A stretch of DNA of 64,000 bases, taken from contig NC_008531.1 in assembly GCF_000014445.1 (NCBI RefSeq), positions 1,333,001-1,397,000 on the forward strand, read 5' to 3'. The notes beneath the pieces are model-generated. The model did not search any database, had not been told where the DNA came from, and saw nothing but the letters and a program-made list of their open reading frames with translations. This DNA comes from Leuconostoc mesenteroides subsp. mesenteroides ATCC 8293. GTDB taxonomy: Bacteria; Bacillota; Bacilli; Lactobacillales; Lactobacillaceae. Below, piece by piece: positions 44,715-54,027 of this stretch (position 1 is the stretch's first letter; the number at the start of each line of letters is the position of its first letter). Both the position numbers and the translations under genes were made by a program.

Positions 44715-45434
44715 TCACAGGCCTAAATAAAACTTTGAAAATAAGGCAGCAAAAATTGCACCAACAAATGGCGCTATTCCGGGCACAAGAATACCGTATT
44801 GGAAATCACTGGAGGCTCGTCTTTTCCAAGGAATAATTGTATATGCAATACGAGGCCCCATATCTCGAGCAAGGTTCATTGCAAATCCAGTAGTACCACC
44901 TAGACCCATACCAACAGCCCAAACTAAGAAAGCCACAGCTAGCGGAACCATACCAGGAACATCCCCCGCTTTTGCAGAAATAGCTAATATACCTGTCAAA
45001 AATACGAATGTCGCAAACATTTCAACAAAAAAATTACGTGGTAAGTTACGAATTGCTGGCGCTGTTGAAAAAATATTGCGAACGATTACTGGATCAATAT
45101 CTTTTTCAGATAATTTAAATTGATCTGCATACATAATATAGACAATAATTGAGCCGAAAACACCACCCAATACTTCTACTAAACTAACAATTAAGAAATA
45201 ATCAAAATGAATATTTCCTAAAATAAGTTGGGCCATTGCCATTGCAGGGTTAATATAAACTTCCCCGAAGATAAACAAAACAACTGCTATTCCAAATCCC
45301 CAAGTTGTAATCGAAAACAGATGACCTGAACCGTGGTATTTTGTACGATTCAACACTTCATCAGCGTGGACGCCAACTCCGAAAATAATCATGAGCGCAG
45401 TGCCCATGAATTCAGCCAACAATTGATGTATCAT
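44715..45434 (-). CDS. Aquaglyceroporin / glycerol facilitator (MIP family)
   Basis: 239 residues, six membrane segments. The first NPA loop is VYINPAMAMAQLILG; the second reads GFAMNLARDMGPR, with Asn-Leu-Ala and the Asp typical of glycerol-conducting GlpF-type members. It allows passive passage of glycerol and other small solutes; lactic acid conduction has been shown for some homologues in lactobacilli, so that is possible here. Single-gene unit with two overlapping promoters and a terminator. AGGAGATTAAAA precedes the ATG. Confidence 0.92.
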   Translation of the reverse strand: MIHQLLAEFMGTALMIIFGVGVHADEVLNRTKYHGSGHLFSITTWGFGIAVVLFIFGEVYINPAMAMAQLILGNIHFDYFLIVSLVEVLGGVFGSIIVYIMYADQFKLSEKDIDPVIVRNIFSTAPAIRNLPRNFFVEMFATFVFLTGILAISAKAGDVPGMVPLAVAFLVWAVGMGLGGTTGFAMNLARDMGPRIAYTIIPWKRRASSDFQYGILVPGIAPFVGAIFAALFSKFYLGL

Positions 45435-45496
45435 TTTTAATCTCCTAAGGGGTTGAAAATTTGCATGTGAAGTTTCAAATTACAGTCACCTAAACT

Positions 45497-45546
45497 ATAT
45501 TAAGGCCTCAGAACCAGACTGTAAAGCTTTTTTATGAATTTGTCAA
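45497..45546 (-). promoter_or_regulatory. Two overlapping promoters of the aquaglyceroporin gene
   Basis: On the minus strand: TTGACA (45541-45546), 17 bases, TACAGT (45518-45523); and TTTACA (45520-45525), 17 bases, TAATAT (45497-45502). The -10 of the first overlaps the -35 of the second. Confidence 0.55.
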
Positions 45547-45647
45547 CAAACCGTCATATTTCTAGGTGTTTCGTCAAATCGTAGCTTTTAATAGTTTAAT
45601 AAAATGCTATAATTACTTTTGATAATTAAAATAAAGAGGACTATAAA

Positions 45648-46100
45648 ATGAAAGCACAAGTTGTCTATGCAACTCTTACTGGGAATAATGAAGATGTAGC
45701 AGATATTATTATTGAAGCGCTTGAAAATGCTGATGTTACGGTAAAAAAATCTGAAATTAGTCAAACCGAGGTCGATGAATTAGAAGATGTCGATATTGCC
45801 GTGGTTGTACCCTATACATATGATCAGGGCTCACTACCAGATGAAGGATTAGACTTTTATGATGATTTAGCTGATGCAAATCTTGCGGGTGTCGTATACG
45901 GTGTTGCAGGATCAGGAGATACCTACTATTTGGATGATTATTGCTTAGCAGTACCAAAATTCGAAAAGCAATTTTCGCTTACCAACGCAACTAAGGGTGC
46001 GGCAGGTGTCAAAATTAATTTAAACCCACAAGCAAACGATATCCCAACACTACAAAAATTTGCACAAGATTTAATTACTGCAGCTAAAAACAACAAATAA
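45648..46100 (+). CDS. Flavodoxin
   Basis: 150 residues, acidic. FMN phosphate loop YATLTGNNEDVAD at residues 8-20; later loops PYTYDQGSLPDEGLDFYDDL and GVAGSGDTYYLDDYCLAVPKFE. It is a one-electron carrier in the cytosol. The phosphate loop has an Asn-Asn in place of the usual NTE/NTE-like residues. It is divergent from the aquaglyceroporin gene. A TATAAT lies about 30 bases upstream and AAAGAGG before the ATG. Confidence 0.92.
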   Translation: MKAQVVYATLTGNNEDVADIIIEALENADVTVKKSEISQTEVDELEDVDIAVVVPYTYDQGSLPDEGLDFYDDLADANLAGVVYGVAGSGDTYYLDDYCLAVPKFEKQFSLTNATKGAAGVKINLNPQANDIPTLQKFAQDLITAAKNNK

Positions 46101-46127
46101 AAAGAAGGCGTTTAAGCCTTCTTTTTA
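46099..46127. terminator. Bidirectional terminator between flavodoxin and GtrA genes
   Basis: AAAAAGAAGGC, six-base loop, GCCTTCTTTTT, between convergent genes. It also marks the end of the polysaccharide locus. Confidence 0.85.
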
Positions 46128-46528
46128 AATATAACTAATTTACTTAATGCAAAGTTGGAAATGATTACAAAAATATTTTGTATGATATTCCAGATTTGAG
46201 CATCTTGCTTTAACAAGTTAACCCCAAAATAAAAAATAACAAAGCCAATTACGGCAGTAGCAATTCTTGCTACCAAGAACTGAAATATCTCATTGATTAC
46301 CGTCTTAAGGTCGTGAGCTGTTGAGTGAAACACCCAAGTTCGGTTTGTAAGATAAGCAAAAAAGATAGACCAAAACCAAGCAAAAAGATAAGATACAGAA
46401 GAATTCATATGCCATGCTTGAAAGGCTAACCAAAAGGCAATGATGTTAACCAACATTGTTAAGCCGCCAAATACGATATACAAAATAGCTTCTTGGTACT
46501 GAGTCAGCAATAACTTTATTTTTTCCAT
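46112..46528 (-). CDS. GtrA-family membrane protein
   Basis: 138 residues, four membrane segments: ILYIVFGGLTMLVNIIAFWL first, then FAWFWSIFFAYLTNRTWVF and a C-terminal pair ending SNFALSKLVIFKKKA. The NRTWVF and SKLVIFKK-type segments are typical of GtrA/GtcA. Such proteins are thought to flip polyprenyl-phosphate-linked monosaccharides. Last gene of the locus, separated from the preceding gene by a terminator-like hairpin. AGGAGAAATTC precedes the ATG. Confidence 0.88.
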   Translation of the reverse strand: MEKIKLLLTQYQEAILYIVFGGLTMLVNIIAFWLAFQAWHMNSSVSYLFAWFWSIFFAYLTNRTWVFHSTAHDLKTVINEIFQFLVARIATAVIGFVIFYFGVNLLKQDAQIWNIIQNIFVIISNFALSKLVIFKKKA

Positions 46529-46546
46529 GAATTTCTCCTAAAAATA

Positions 46547-46572
46547 AAATAGCCCCCAATTAGGCACTATTT
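46547..46572 (-). terminator. Terminator-like hairpin between the GlfT2-like gene and gtrA
   Basis: On the minus strand AAATAG-T-GCC, eight-base loop, GGCTATTT then TATTTTT. It starts at the stop codon of the glycosyltransferase gene and may lower gtrA expression. Confidence 0.55.
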
Positions 46573-47474
46573 CATTTTTCCTTTAAATCATCTGCAAATT
46601 CAATTATTGGATTGAATGTTTTACCAGCCTGAAATCCCTTTTTAAAGATATCAAGCTTTTCTTGCTTTCGTTCTGTATTCGAAAACTTAATTTGGAAATA
46701 TTCAGCCCACATACGTAGTAACGCACGATTACGACGATAGAAATCACGTTTTTTTGCATAATATCTTTTATTTCGGTAAGAATAAAAGTAACGTGGTGTT
46801 CTGTTTTCATTATCATTAAGAAGACTACTACCCACATTTTCTGCCATCTTGTGGGTCACCTTTGCGCTTGGTACAAAATATCCAGGTGCAACACGACCAG
46901 CGCGTTCGGTATATTCAATATCATCGCCCCAAATAAAGAATTCCGTGATAGGCAACCCAATCTTTTTAACTACTTCACGTTTTACTAATAATGAAACGAA
47001 CGTTGCATTTTGTAGTTGCACAGGTTCCACTTGATCCTCTGGAATTACTTTCAAACGATTCATTGGTGCTGGCTGATTCATTAGTGCACGACGCCCATCA
47101 GTCCAACGAACATCACTAGACAAGAAACCGAATTGATCTTGCTTATCAGCAAACTTCAATAACTCAGTTAACGTATCTGGATGCACAACAGTGTCGTCAT
47201 CCATCAACCAAACAAAGTCATCGGTTGTGTGCTCCATAAAGTAGCGCACACCTTTATTAAAACCGCCGGCGCCACCAATGTTTTCTGGTAAACGTACATA
47301 TTCGATTTGGTTGCCAAGTGAGGTTAGATACTCTTGCGTATCAGATTTACTATTATTATCAACCACAATAATGTGTGAAAGCTTGGTATCTTGCGTCTGT
47401 AAACTTTCAATTACTTCTTTTAGAAGAGTAAGACGATTAAATGTGACAATCACTGCACTGACATTCTGAGACAT
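46572..47474 (-). CDS. Family 2 glycosyltransferase, galactofuranosyltransferase (GlfT2-like)
   Basis: 300 residues. GT-A fold: SAVIVTFNRLTLLKEVIESL, VVDNNSKSDTQ, ENIGGAGGFNKGVRYF, the metal motif WLMDDDTVVHPDTL, and FIWGDDIEYTERAG. The GGAGGF, DDD and WGDD combination is typical of UDP-galactofuranose transferases. The UDP-galactopyranose mutase gene in the same locus supplies the donor. Soluble or membrane-associated, on the cytosolic face. Confidence 0.88.
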   Translation of the reverse strand: MSQNVSAVIVTFNRLTLLKEVIESLQTQDTKLSHIIVVDNNSKSDTQEYLTSLGNQIEYVRLPENIGGAGGFNKGVRYFMEHTTDDFVWLMDDDTVVHPDTLTELLKFADKQDQFGFLSSDVRWTDGRRALMNQPAPMNRLKVIPEDQVEPVQLQNATFVSLLVKREVVKKIGLPITEFFIWGDDIEYTERAGRVAPGYFVPSAKVTHKMAENVGSSLLNDNENRTPRYFYSYRNKRYYAKKRDFYRRNRALLRMWAEYFQIKFSNTERKQEKLDIFKKGFQAGKTFNPIIEFADDLKEK

Positions 47475-47484
47475 ATTGTTTTCC

Positions 47485-48357
47485 TTAATTCAAAAATATT
47501 GTTAAATTTACCACTAATGTTAGTATAAACAAAAAACCAACAGTCGTATAGAAAAAAATTTTTTTAGACATATTCCATTTTACATGAATCGTCACAAAAT
47601 CTAATAAGAATTCAATGAGTTTTATTGCAGCAATCAAACCAAAAACAGAAATAAATATATTTTCCGCTCGACCATAACTAAAGTACACACCACTCATTTT
47701 AGCAGCAATTATCGTAACGATGCTCCCTATCAAAATCCAAATAACTCGCATTTTAGTAGATTTGACAATAATACTATCGTTCATAACGAGCAAACCTGTT
47801 CCAAGTAATGCTGCATTTAAGCTGAATGGTAGATCAATAATTTCACCTATATATTGAGGCGCAATCATCAAAACTATTGCAGAAACAATGAGTACGCGTT
47901 TATCGGAAATTTTTTGATGCATATAATGGGCTAGTTTCATCGCAATGGGTGTCATCATTAAAAACCAACCGATTGGGTATTTCGTCCAGACTTCCCCTAA
48001 GGGCGTATTCAAATTCCCCTCATTACCAAGTGCACCAGCAGAGATAGCATCCCACCAGTTTCCCATAGCAAATTGAAATGGTGTGCGCACAGGAATCACC
48101 TGCAATGTGATAAAAAATCCAATGACTGCTAATATGGTTGAAAGCAGCAAATAACAATCAAAGATGTCACCTGGTTTACGATCTTCCAATGATGCCAATC
48201 GCGCAAGGCCCACCAATAGTAACGGCCAAGAAAAGTAACTCACCAGCTTACCTAATCCATGAAAAGCATGTAAATCACCTGTAACTTTTGTTAAATACAC
48301 AACGCCAATTAAAGCAATGATGACCGTTAAGAAGGCGTTTAAATATTTTTTTGTCAT
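47485..48357 (-). CDS. Polytopic membrane protein, acyltransferase-3-like
   Basis: 290 residues with about nine to ten hydrophobic segments. The stretch LPFSLNAALLGTGLLVMN and the general layout resemble acyltransferase family 3 (OafA/WecH type), which O-acetylate surface sugars. The usual catalytic His-containing first helix motif is not clear, so activity is uncertain. It lies between the LtaS-like and GlfT2-like genes, within the polysaccharide locus. Confidence 0.55.
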   Translation of the reverse strand: MTKKYLNAFLTVIIALIGVVYLTKVTGDLHAFHGLGKLVSYFSWPLLLVGLARLASLEDRKPGDIFDCYLLLSTILAVIGFFITLQVIPVRTPFQFAMGNWWDAISAGALGNEGNLNTPLGEVWTKYPIGWFLMMTPIAMKLAHYMHQKISDKRVLIVSAIVLMIAPQYIGEIIDLPFSLNAALLGTGLLVMNDSIIVKSTKMRVIWILIGSIVTIIAAKMSGVYFSYGRAENIFISVFGLIAAIKLIEFLLDFVTIHVKWNMSKKIFFYTTVGFLFILTLVVNLTIFLN

Positions 48358-48358
48358 A

Positions 48359-50266
48359 TTATTTCACCTTCTGGAAAAACTTTGTTTTTAGTAAATAGTT
48401 TTTACCTGTCGTAATATCATATTGCACGAGTTTAAAATCCTTCACAAGCTTTTGTTGTTCTGCCGTCAAAGATTTTTCATCAATATTTTTTCCGTTTTTA
48501 TCAATAAATGACAGTTTACCATTCTCATCACGTTTGTAGTTGTTAATTGTTGGTACTTTTTCAAGCAATTCGGTCTTCAATGCCCAGTACGGATCGACCT
48601 TCATATTGTTCATTTTAAGCACCATTGCAGTGAAATCAGATGGGTCTGCATAGCTTTCTGAAACATCAACTGTACCGTTAGCTTTTTTGGCTGCATCATT
48701 TTGCCAAATAAAATAGGGTGTTGAATGCGCTGATAAAGCATCTGTAGATGTGTTCACGAAGCTAAATATTCCTGGCCAGTGATCCCCATACCAGACCAGT
48801 GTAACCGGCCGCTTTAATTTGTTTAATTTATCAAGAAATGCTTGTGTAGCGTTATCCGTGTAATGAAGTCCCTGCAAATAAGATTCTATCGTATCCAAAT
48901 CTGCATTTGAATCAGTTGGCTCAATAACATTGTAATCACGTCCGGAAAATGTCCAAGGTGTATGATTTTGCATTGTTAATAATTGAATGAATTGGCTGTC
49001 ATTACCACTACTAATTTTAGAAAGCACATTTTTATATGCTGAAGTGTCGCTAGCATGATTGCCGCCACCAACTGAAGCTGTATATTTGACTGGTGTGTCA
49101 CTGTCAGTTGTATAGAAATAATTAATACCCATATTTTTGTACACAGCACGTCGATTGTAAAACGAACCCACATATGGATGGACCACAATTTTTTTATCAA
49201 ACTGTCCAGTGACCGTTGATTTTTCATTAATGCTACTTGTTAATTGTGAATACGGCATCGTAATTGTTGGCTTATAAGCTGTGATATTAAATCCCGTCAA
49301 GGTCGAATATTCAATTCCAGCAGTACCACCGCCATATCCTGAGGAAACCATATGGCCAGAACTTGTAGTATTCATAATATTATTGAGCTTTTTTAAAGGA
49401 TTATCACTAATTGTCAATCCTGGCACATAACTTGGTTTTGTTAAAGATTCACTGAGCGTATAAATAACTGTTTGGTTTTTAAAGTTTTTATTTTGTCGTG
49501 TTGCATTGATGCTTTTTGCTTCGCCTTGGTATTTTTTTACAAGTTTCTTCATCGTGGCCTGACTATAACCCTTAGGTTGTACCATCGCATCTGTCGTTCG
49601 TGAATTTAGCAACGCGACAATTCCACCATTAGAAACAGCATCGTAAAGTGAATCCCATACTTTAGGATCATCCCCGAGCTTAATAAAGGTTTCTTTATTT
49701 TGATCAGAGTTTATTTGGAAGAAAGGCACTAACGCCAAAATAGAAATAATCATTAATACTGCACGCCAGCGAATTGATCTAAAGACAATCCATTTACTGC
49801 GACGGTAAATAATGAAAAGTAACACCGCCATAACAATTAGAATTACCACAAAAGCTATTACTAATTTGATATCTAACATTCCAATCAAATTACCAAAAGC
49901 CGTCACTTCTTGTAGACTTGCCTCGGTTATTGCTTCTTGTCTAACGTTAATCAATTGGTATTCAGCAACCGTTACGATGGCTGTTAGAACAGCCATTACG
50001 ATAATTGTTACCGGTATCCGATTACTAATAAGAGTAATAAGCCACATTAATATCATTAGAACCAATACGTTTATACCGGCCGAGGTCGTTTGATTGATGA
50101 CAAATTGGATACCATTTGTCCAAGCACTACGCCCCCAATCACCAGTGCCATAGGTCGGATCTGTCAGCATAACGCCAATCTGAATAATGTAAAGTGATAC
50201 TATGGATAACCACAGGAACAAAAAATTAAGTCGTAAAAATTTAAATATTTTATACTTTATCTTCAT
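48359..50266 (-). CDS. LtaS-like phosphoglycerol transferase (sulfatase fold)
   Basis: About 635 residues from the ATG at 50264-50266 (GGAAA six bases upstream); an ATG four codons earlier is possible. Five N-terminal membrane segments, then an extracellular sulfatase-fold domain with TVIYTLSESLTKPSYVPGL (metal Glu), GGGTAGIEYSTLTGFN (nucleophile Thr), LTMQNHTPW, and WYGDHWPGIF. In lipoteichoic acid synthases these residues transfer glycerol phosphate from phosphatidylglycerol. Its place in a polysaccharide locus suggests it decorates that polymer. A hairpin with six U lies in its leader. Confidence 0.85.
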   Translation of the reverse strand: MKIKYKIFKFLRLNFLFLWLSIVSLYIIQIGVMLTDPTYGTGDWGRSAWTNGIQFVINQTTSAGINVLVLMILMWLITLISNRIPVTIIVMAVLTAIVTVAEYQLINVRQEAITEASLQEVTAFGNLIGMLDIKLVIAFVVILIVMAVLLFIIYRRSKWIVFRSIRWRAVLMIISILALVPFFQINSDQNKETFIKLGDDPKVWDSLYDAVSNGGIVALLNSRTTDAMVQPKGYSQATMKKLVKKYQGEAKSINATRQNKNFKNQTVIYTLSESLTKPSYVPGLTISDNPLKKLNNIMNTTSSGHMVSSGYGGGTAGIEYSTLTGFNITAYKPTITMPYSQLTSSINEKSTVTGQFDKKIVVHPYVGSFYNRRAVYKNMGINYFYTTDSDTPVKYTASVGGGNHASDTSAYKNVLSKISSGNDSQFIQLLTMQNHTPWTFSGRDYNVIEPTDSNADLDTIESYLQGLHYTDNATQAFLDKLNKLKRPVTLVWYGDHWPGIFSFVNTSTDALSAHSTPYFIWQNDAAKKANGTVDVSESYADPSDFTAMVLKMNNMKVDPYWALKTELLEKVPTINNYKRDENGKLSFIDKNGKNIDEKSLTAEQQKLVKDFKLVQYDITTGKNYLLKTKFFQKVK

Positions 50267-50281
50267 TTTATTTTCCATTCT

Positions 50282-50309
50282 AAAAAAGGAACAGTGCTGT
50301 GCACTCTCC
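50282..50309 (-). terminator. Hairpin plus U-run in the leader of the LtaS-like gene
   Basis: On the minus strand a roughly nine-pair stem with one bulge (50288-50309) is followed by TTTTTT (50282-50287), about 20 bases after a TATAAT at 50329-50334. It is a terminator of upstream transcripts or an attenuator. Confidence 0.45.
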
Positions 50310-50360
50310 CCCAATTAATATAAATTCTATTATACCGTAAAACAAACAAATTTTGTGGCA

Positions 50361-52130
50361 CTAAGTTAAACGATCTGTTCTTTGAAGTCTTTTATGAAAA
50401 CTGAGCAATGTAACCAAGGTTACCGCAGATACTAAGTTTAACACAATTAACCAATTTGGCACCTGTTGTGTAATTTTTATTTTAGAATTAGCAGCTAATG
50501 CATCTTGTAGTTTTAAGGCAATTTTGCCATGTTTAATGAAAGTTTTTTGTTGCTTACCATCAATAGTTGTATTTACACGTAAGCCTTTGTAAGACAATAT
50601 AGGTAATTCAATAATTGAATTTGATGGAATCATTTTTTGAACATTCATATTAATCGATTTTAAAGTGGGATTATAATTATTTGTATTGTATGTTTGACCA
50701 CGTTCATCTATAATTTGATGTTTTGTCAGCAAAATACCAGATTTATCTGCCCCAATGAAAGTACTCTTATCGTTAGGATTTGACAAAGCAGATTTTGGAA
50801 TGTAGTCCGTGTAGTTCTTCAAGTACCAAAATCTCTCATTGTTGCTTATTTGATTGCTAAAGGTCATGTCTGATGAATACCCATAGCCATCATGTATACC
50901 ATCATAAAAAGTAGTATATTCTTTTAAATGTTGTGCCGTCCATAATTGTGAGTTACTATTTGGAAACCAATTATTTTTCACCACACCAGCCATGATAATG
51001 ACTGAAATCAATCCATAAGTGATTAACCCGCTGTGGAACCTTTTAGTATTTTCATGTGTTTTTTGATTAGCTTTCAAATCTAGCAGTGTAAACATTAAAG
51101 CTAAGGCTATTCCTGGTTTGATAAATCTCGTAGCAAACTGTATAAAAGTTACTGGACTGTTTCTTAGATAGTACGGCCACGGTGTAAAATTAGTACCTAA
51201 CAACATCACAATTAATCCCAGAACAACACCTAATGATGGTTTACGAGATCCAACGACAATACAAATCATGATGAAAAACAACGGTAACCATATGTCAGGA
51301 CTATCACTCGGATTTAAAAATAAATGACTGAGATCCTTTACATTATTTGCAAACACACTAGTACTGACTACAGGCTTTTTAACATTGTTAAGCAGTTGGA
51401 CAATTAATATAGGCCCTATAGCAGCAGCTGTTGAAAGCAATGTTACTATGCCGCCTAAAGTTATTACCCAAACAATTTTTATTTTATGATTGTTTTTAAT
51501 GAGCAAAATGAATAAATAAACCGCAGTAAACATAGTTAATATAAAGAAGGTCATAACATGTGAGTAAGCAGCGATGCTTAACCCCACAGCGATATGGGCA
51601 ATGATTTTCTTTAATTGTCCCTTTGTTTCTTTTGAAAAAGCATAAAGGCCATAGGCTAACCAAGGAATACCAATATATGCAGTCGATTCCGCTATGTTCC
51701 CCGGCGCTAATGCTGTGATACCAATAGTGCTCAACCATAGAATACTGCAAAAAAATGCTATTTTGCGTCCCAATTTACTATGATAACGCAAAATAATATA
51801 AACTGATGTTCCGGACAGAAAAGTAGTGAAAATCATACTTATTTTGAATGCTTGTATTGCTGAATGCGTAAAGAAAAAAATAGTTTGAACAATCTGAAGT
51901 GTTAATGCTGGGTAAAAAATATTCGTAGCTAAGCCATATTGTCCTAACGTAGTAAAATTTTGTGGATACAAGAACGCCAATCCTGATTGTCTCAAGTTTT
52001 CAATGCGCGATACATGATAATAAGCATCCCAAGGTAAACGAATTGGCACAAAAAATATCGCGTTAAACAAAATAGCAGTTGTGACTGCTATACCAACAAC
52101 TGCTACTAATTCTTTATATACTTTCTTCAT
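50361..52130 (-). CDS. Large membrane protein, GT-C glycosyltransferase-like
   Basis: 589 residues, about 11-12 hydrophobic segments, with an extracytoplasmic C-terminal domain of about 170 residues before a final membrane segment (WLIVLNLVSAVTLVTLLSF). The first loop after TM1 holds RLPWDAYYHVSRIENLRQSG, with an acidic residue placed as in GT-C enzymes that use polyprenyl-phosphate sugars. I do not recognise a specific family; 6-pyruvoyl-synthase-related/YfhO-like annotations are common for such proteins. It overlaps the next gene by 17 bases. Confidence 0.65.
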   Translation of the reverse strand: MKKVYKELVAVVGIAVTTAILFNAIFFVPIRLPWDAYYHVSRIENLRQSGLAFLYPQNFTTLGQYGLATNIFYPALTLQIVQTIFFFTHSAIQAFKISMIFTTFLSGTSVYIILRYHSKLGRKIAFFCSILWLSTIGITALAPGNIAESTAYIGIPWLAYGLYAFSKETKGQLKKIIAHIAVGLSIAAYSHVMTFFILTMFTAVYLFILLIKNNHKIKIVWVITLGGIVTLLSTAAAIGPILIVQLLNNVKKPVVSTSVFANNVKDLSHLFLNPSDSPDIWLPLFFIMICIVVGSRKPSLGVVLGLIVMLLGTNFTPWPYYLRNSPVTFIQFATRFIKPGIALALMFTLLDLKANQKTHENTKRFHSGLITYGLISVIIMAGVVKNNWFPNSNSQLWTAQHLKEYTTFYDGIHDGYGYSSDMTFSNQISNNERFWYLKNYTDYIPKSALSNPNDKSTFIGADKSGILLTKHQIIDERGQTYNTNNYNPTLKSINMNVQKMIPSNSIIELPILSYKGLRVNTTIDGKQQKTFIKHGKIALKLQDALAANSKIKITQQVPNWLIVLNLVSAVTLVTLLSFHKRLQRTDRLT

Positions 52131-54027
52131 TTTTTTTACTCTCCTTGTTCACATTAACAATTACTGCTAATAATAACGGTAATGTATAAATAGCTGGGAG
52201 CATGTAACGTTCCATACCATTTACGGGAGACAATAATGGTACGACTGCCAATAAGCCAATTGGAATAAAGATGAGAGCTGAATAGCTCTTTTTATAAAGG
52301 CAGTAGGCAAAACTGAAAAGAACTGCCCACAAGGCAAATGCCGGTTGAAGAATTGTTCTGATAATAGGTAATGAGAATACTGTGTTTGGCCACTTAATAT
52401 ATTTTCTCGTAGCATCAGAGAACCAATAATGGATCTCCGGATACCAACTTGGTTGCAAGAATGTATTATATTTCATATACTCATTGCCATACATGATCCC
52501 TCGTGAATCAGGATTACTATCGAGTACTGGATTTAAGAACGAACTGTCGGCCGCAAAGAAAGTAACAACGTAAGTCTTAGGGTGCTTCAATAATTGCTTA
52601 AACCAAACCATCAAATATTGTCCAGTTTGTTTCTTGATTTTAGGTGTGGCCTCTTTCTTAAGATGACCTAGTTTTAGCTGTTTTATTTCGTAAGAACTAC
52701 GTAAAAAAGAATCAACTGGGTAAAGGGATTTCAAATTGTCCGCATTATTAACATTAAAGTGATTTTTAATTTCCTTAACTGGGGTAATCTTGTTGATTGT
52801 AGCTAAATCCTTTTTGCTCAATGATTCCGGATGGTTGATAACTACTGCTGACAACTGGCGCATCGGTAAACTAATAACTTCAGCTGTTGATCCTGAAACA
52901 ACATTCATCGCTGGTAAGGCAACTTTGTTCCAACCAACGTATACTGACAAAAATACTGCCAGACCAATGATGAGCTGACGAGGCATTCTTTTGTTTCGGA
53001 CAATTTGTACAATAAGCAACACAAATAGTGACAAAATGACAACATAACTACCGTCATTTCTAAATAATGACATTAGTATGCCAGAAACAATTAGCTGCAC
53101 ATATAAAATCATTGGTAACTCAGTTTTTAAGTTCGCCACTAAAATTTTAGCATAGCATAATACAAACATTGTAGTAAATGCCAAGAAAAGTGGTGTCTTC
53201 TCTATTGTAACTTGCCAAAAAGCTACAAATGGTGAGGCGTAAAAAATAAAGGCAACCACAGCTGCTTTCTTTCCCCAGCACTCACCAATAAAACGAACGA
53301 CTTTAGCGTACACCAGTGATGAAATGATTATTTGCACCAATACAATTAAAAAGAGTCCAAAGTTTGGACCAGCAATCTTTTCCCCTATTGAAAATAAACT
53401 ACCAAATACCAGTGTTGAGAACCATGGATGATGATTTGTAGGATAATAAGTAAAGTCCAGTTCAGCAACGTGTGTATGAAAAAACTCAAGGAATTGGCGG
53501 TAACCGTCCCAAGAAACCATCCCAGGGAATAAAGGGAAAATTTGAATTATCCAAATCAATCCCAACCCTATAACGATATACCAATAATTTATGTAAAACT
53601 GAGATACCCTTAATTTACTAATGACTTGCCCTAAAAAAATACCAAAATTAGTAAAAATAAAGGCGAAACCACATAAGGCTACCAAAGTGATGAGCAAGTT
53701 TGTTTTGCCCATTAAACTTGGTACATAGGTAATGTTATCAGAGGGAGCCTGATACACTGACATAGTTATCACATAAAAAATAGATAAGATTGACCCTAAA
53801 AGCCAATAAGGCCAATATGATTTTTTGAATATATCTAGCTTAATTTTATACTGAAATAAAACCAGCAAAACAATAATTATCATAGCTAGTAAACTTTCAT
53901 AAGCCGAAACAGAAAAACGTGCGTGTATCCGACTTGATAAAGTCTCAAAGCTAGTTGAAGGATAAGCGATACCCAGCGCTAAATAACTGATGAAACAGAA
54001 CACGTAATTTATAACTTTTTTATTCAT
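52114..54027 (-). CDS. Large membrane protein, GT-C-like (DUF6020-type)
   Basis: About 637 residues from the ATG overlapping the end of the preceding gene. About 13 membrane segments. The first big loop contains MVSWDGYRQFLEFFHTH and YPTNHHPWFSTLVFGSLF, resembling the acidic catalytic loop of GT-C glycosyltransferases and the pattern of DUF6020 proteins. A periplasmic-side domain sits between later segments (about residues 390-540). It probably transfers a sugar from a polyprenyl-phosphate donor outside the membrane; this is an inference. Confidence 0.65.
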   Translation of the reverse strand: MNKKVINYVFCFISYLALGIAYPSTSFETLSSRIHARFSVSAYESLLAMIIIVLLVLFQYKIKLDIFKKSYWPYWLLGSILSIFYVITMSVYQAPSDNITYVPSLMGKTNLLITLVALCGFAFIFTNFGIFLGQVISKLRVSQFYINYWYIVIGLGLIWIIQIFPLFPGMVSWDGYRQFLEFFHTHVAELDFTYYPTNHHPWFSTLVFGSLFSIGEKIAGPNFGLFLIVLVQIIISSLVYAKVVRFIGECWGKKAAVVAFIFYASPFVAFWQVTIEKTPLFLAFTTMFVLCYAKILVANLKTELPMILYVQLIVSGILMSLFRNDGSYVVILSLFVLLIVQIVRNKRMPRQLIIGLAVFLSVYVGWNKVALPAMNVVSGSTAEVISLPMRQLSAVVINHPESLSKKDLATINKITPVKEIKNHFNVNNADNLKSLYPVDSFLRSSYEIKQLKLGHLKKEATPKIKKQTGQYLMVWFKQLLKHPKTYVVTFFAADSSFLNPVLDSNPDSRGIMYGNEYMKYNTFLQPSWYPEIHYWFSDATRKYIKWPNTVFSLPIIRTILQPAFALWAVLFSFAYCLYKKSYSALIFIPIGLLAVVPLLSPVNGMERYMLPAIYTLPLLLAVIVNVNKESKKNEESI

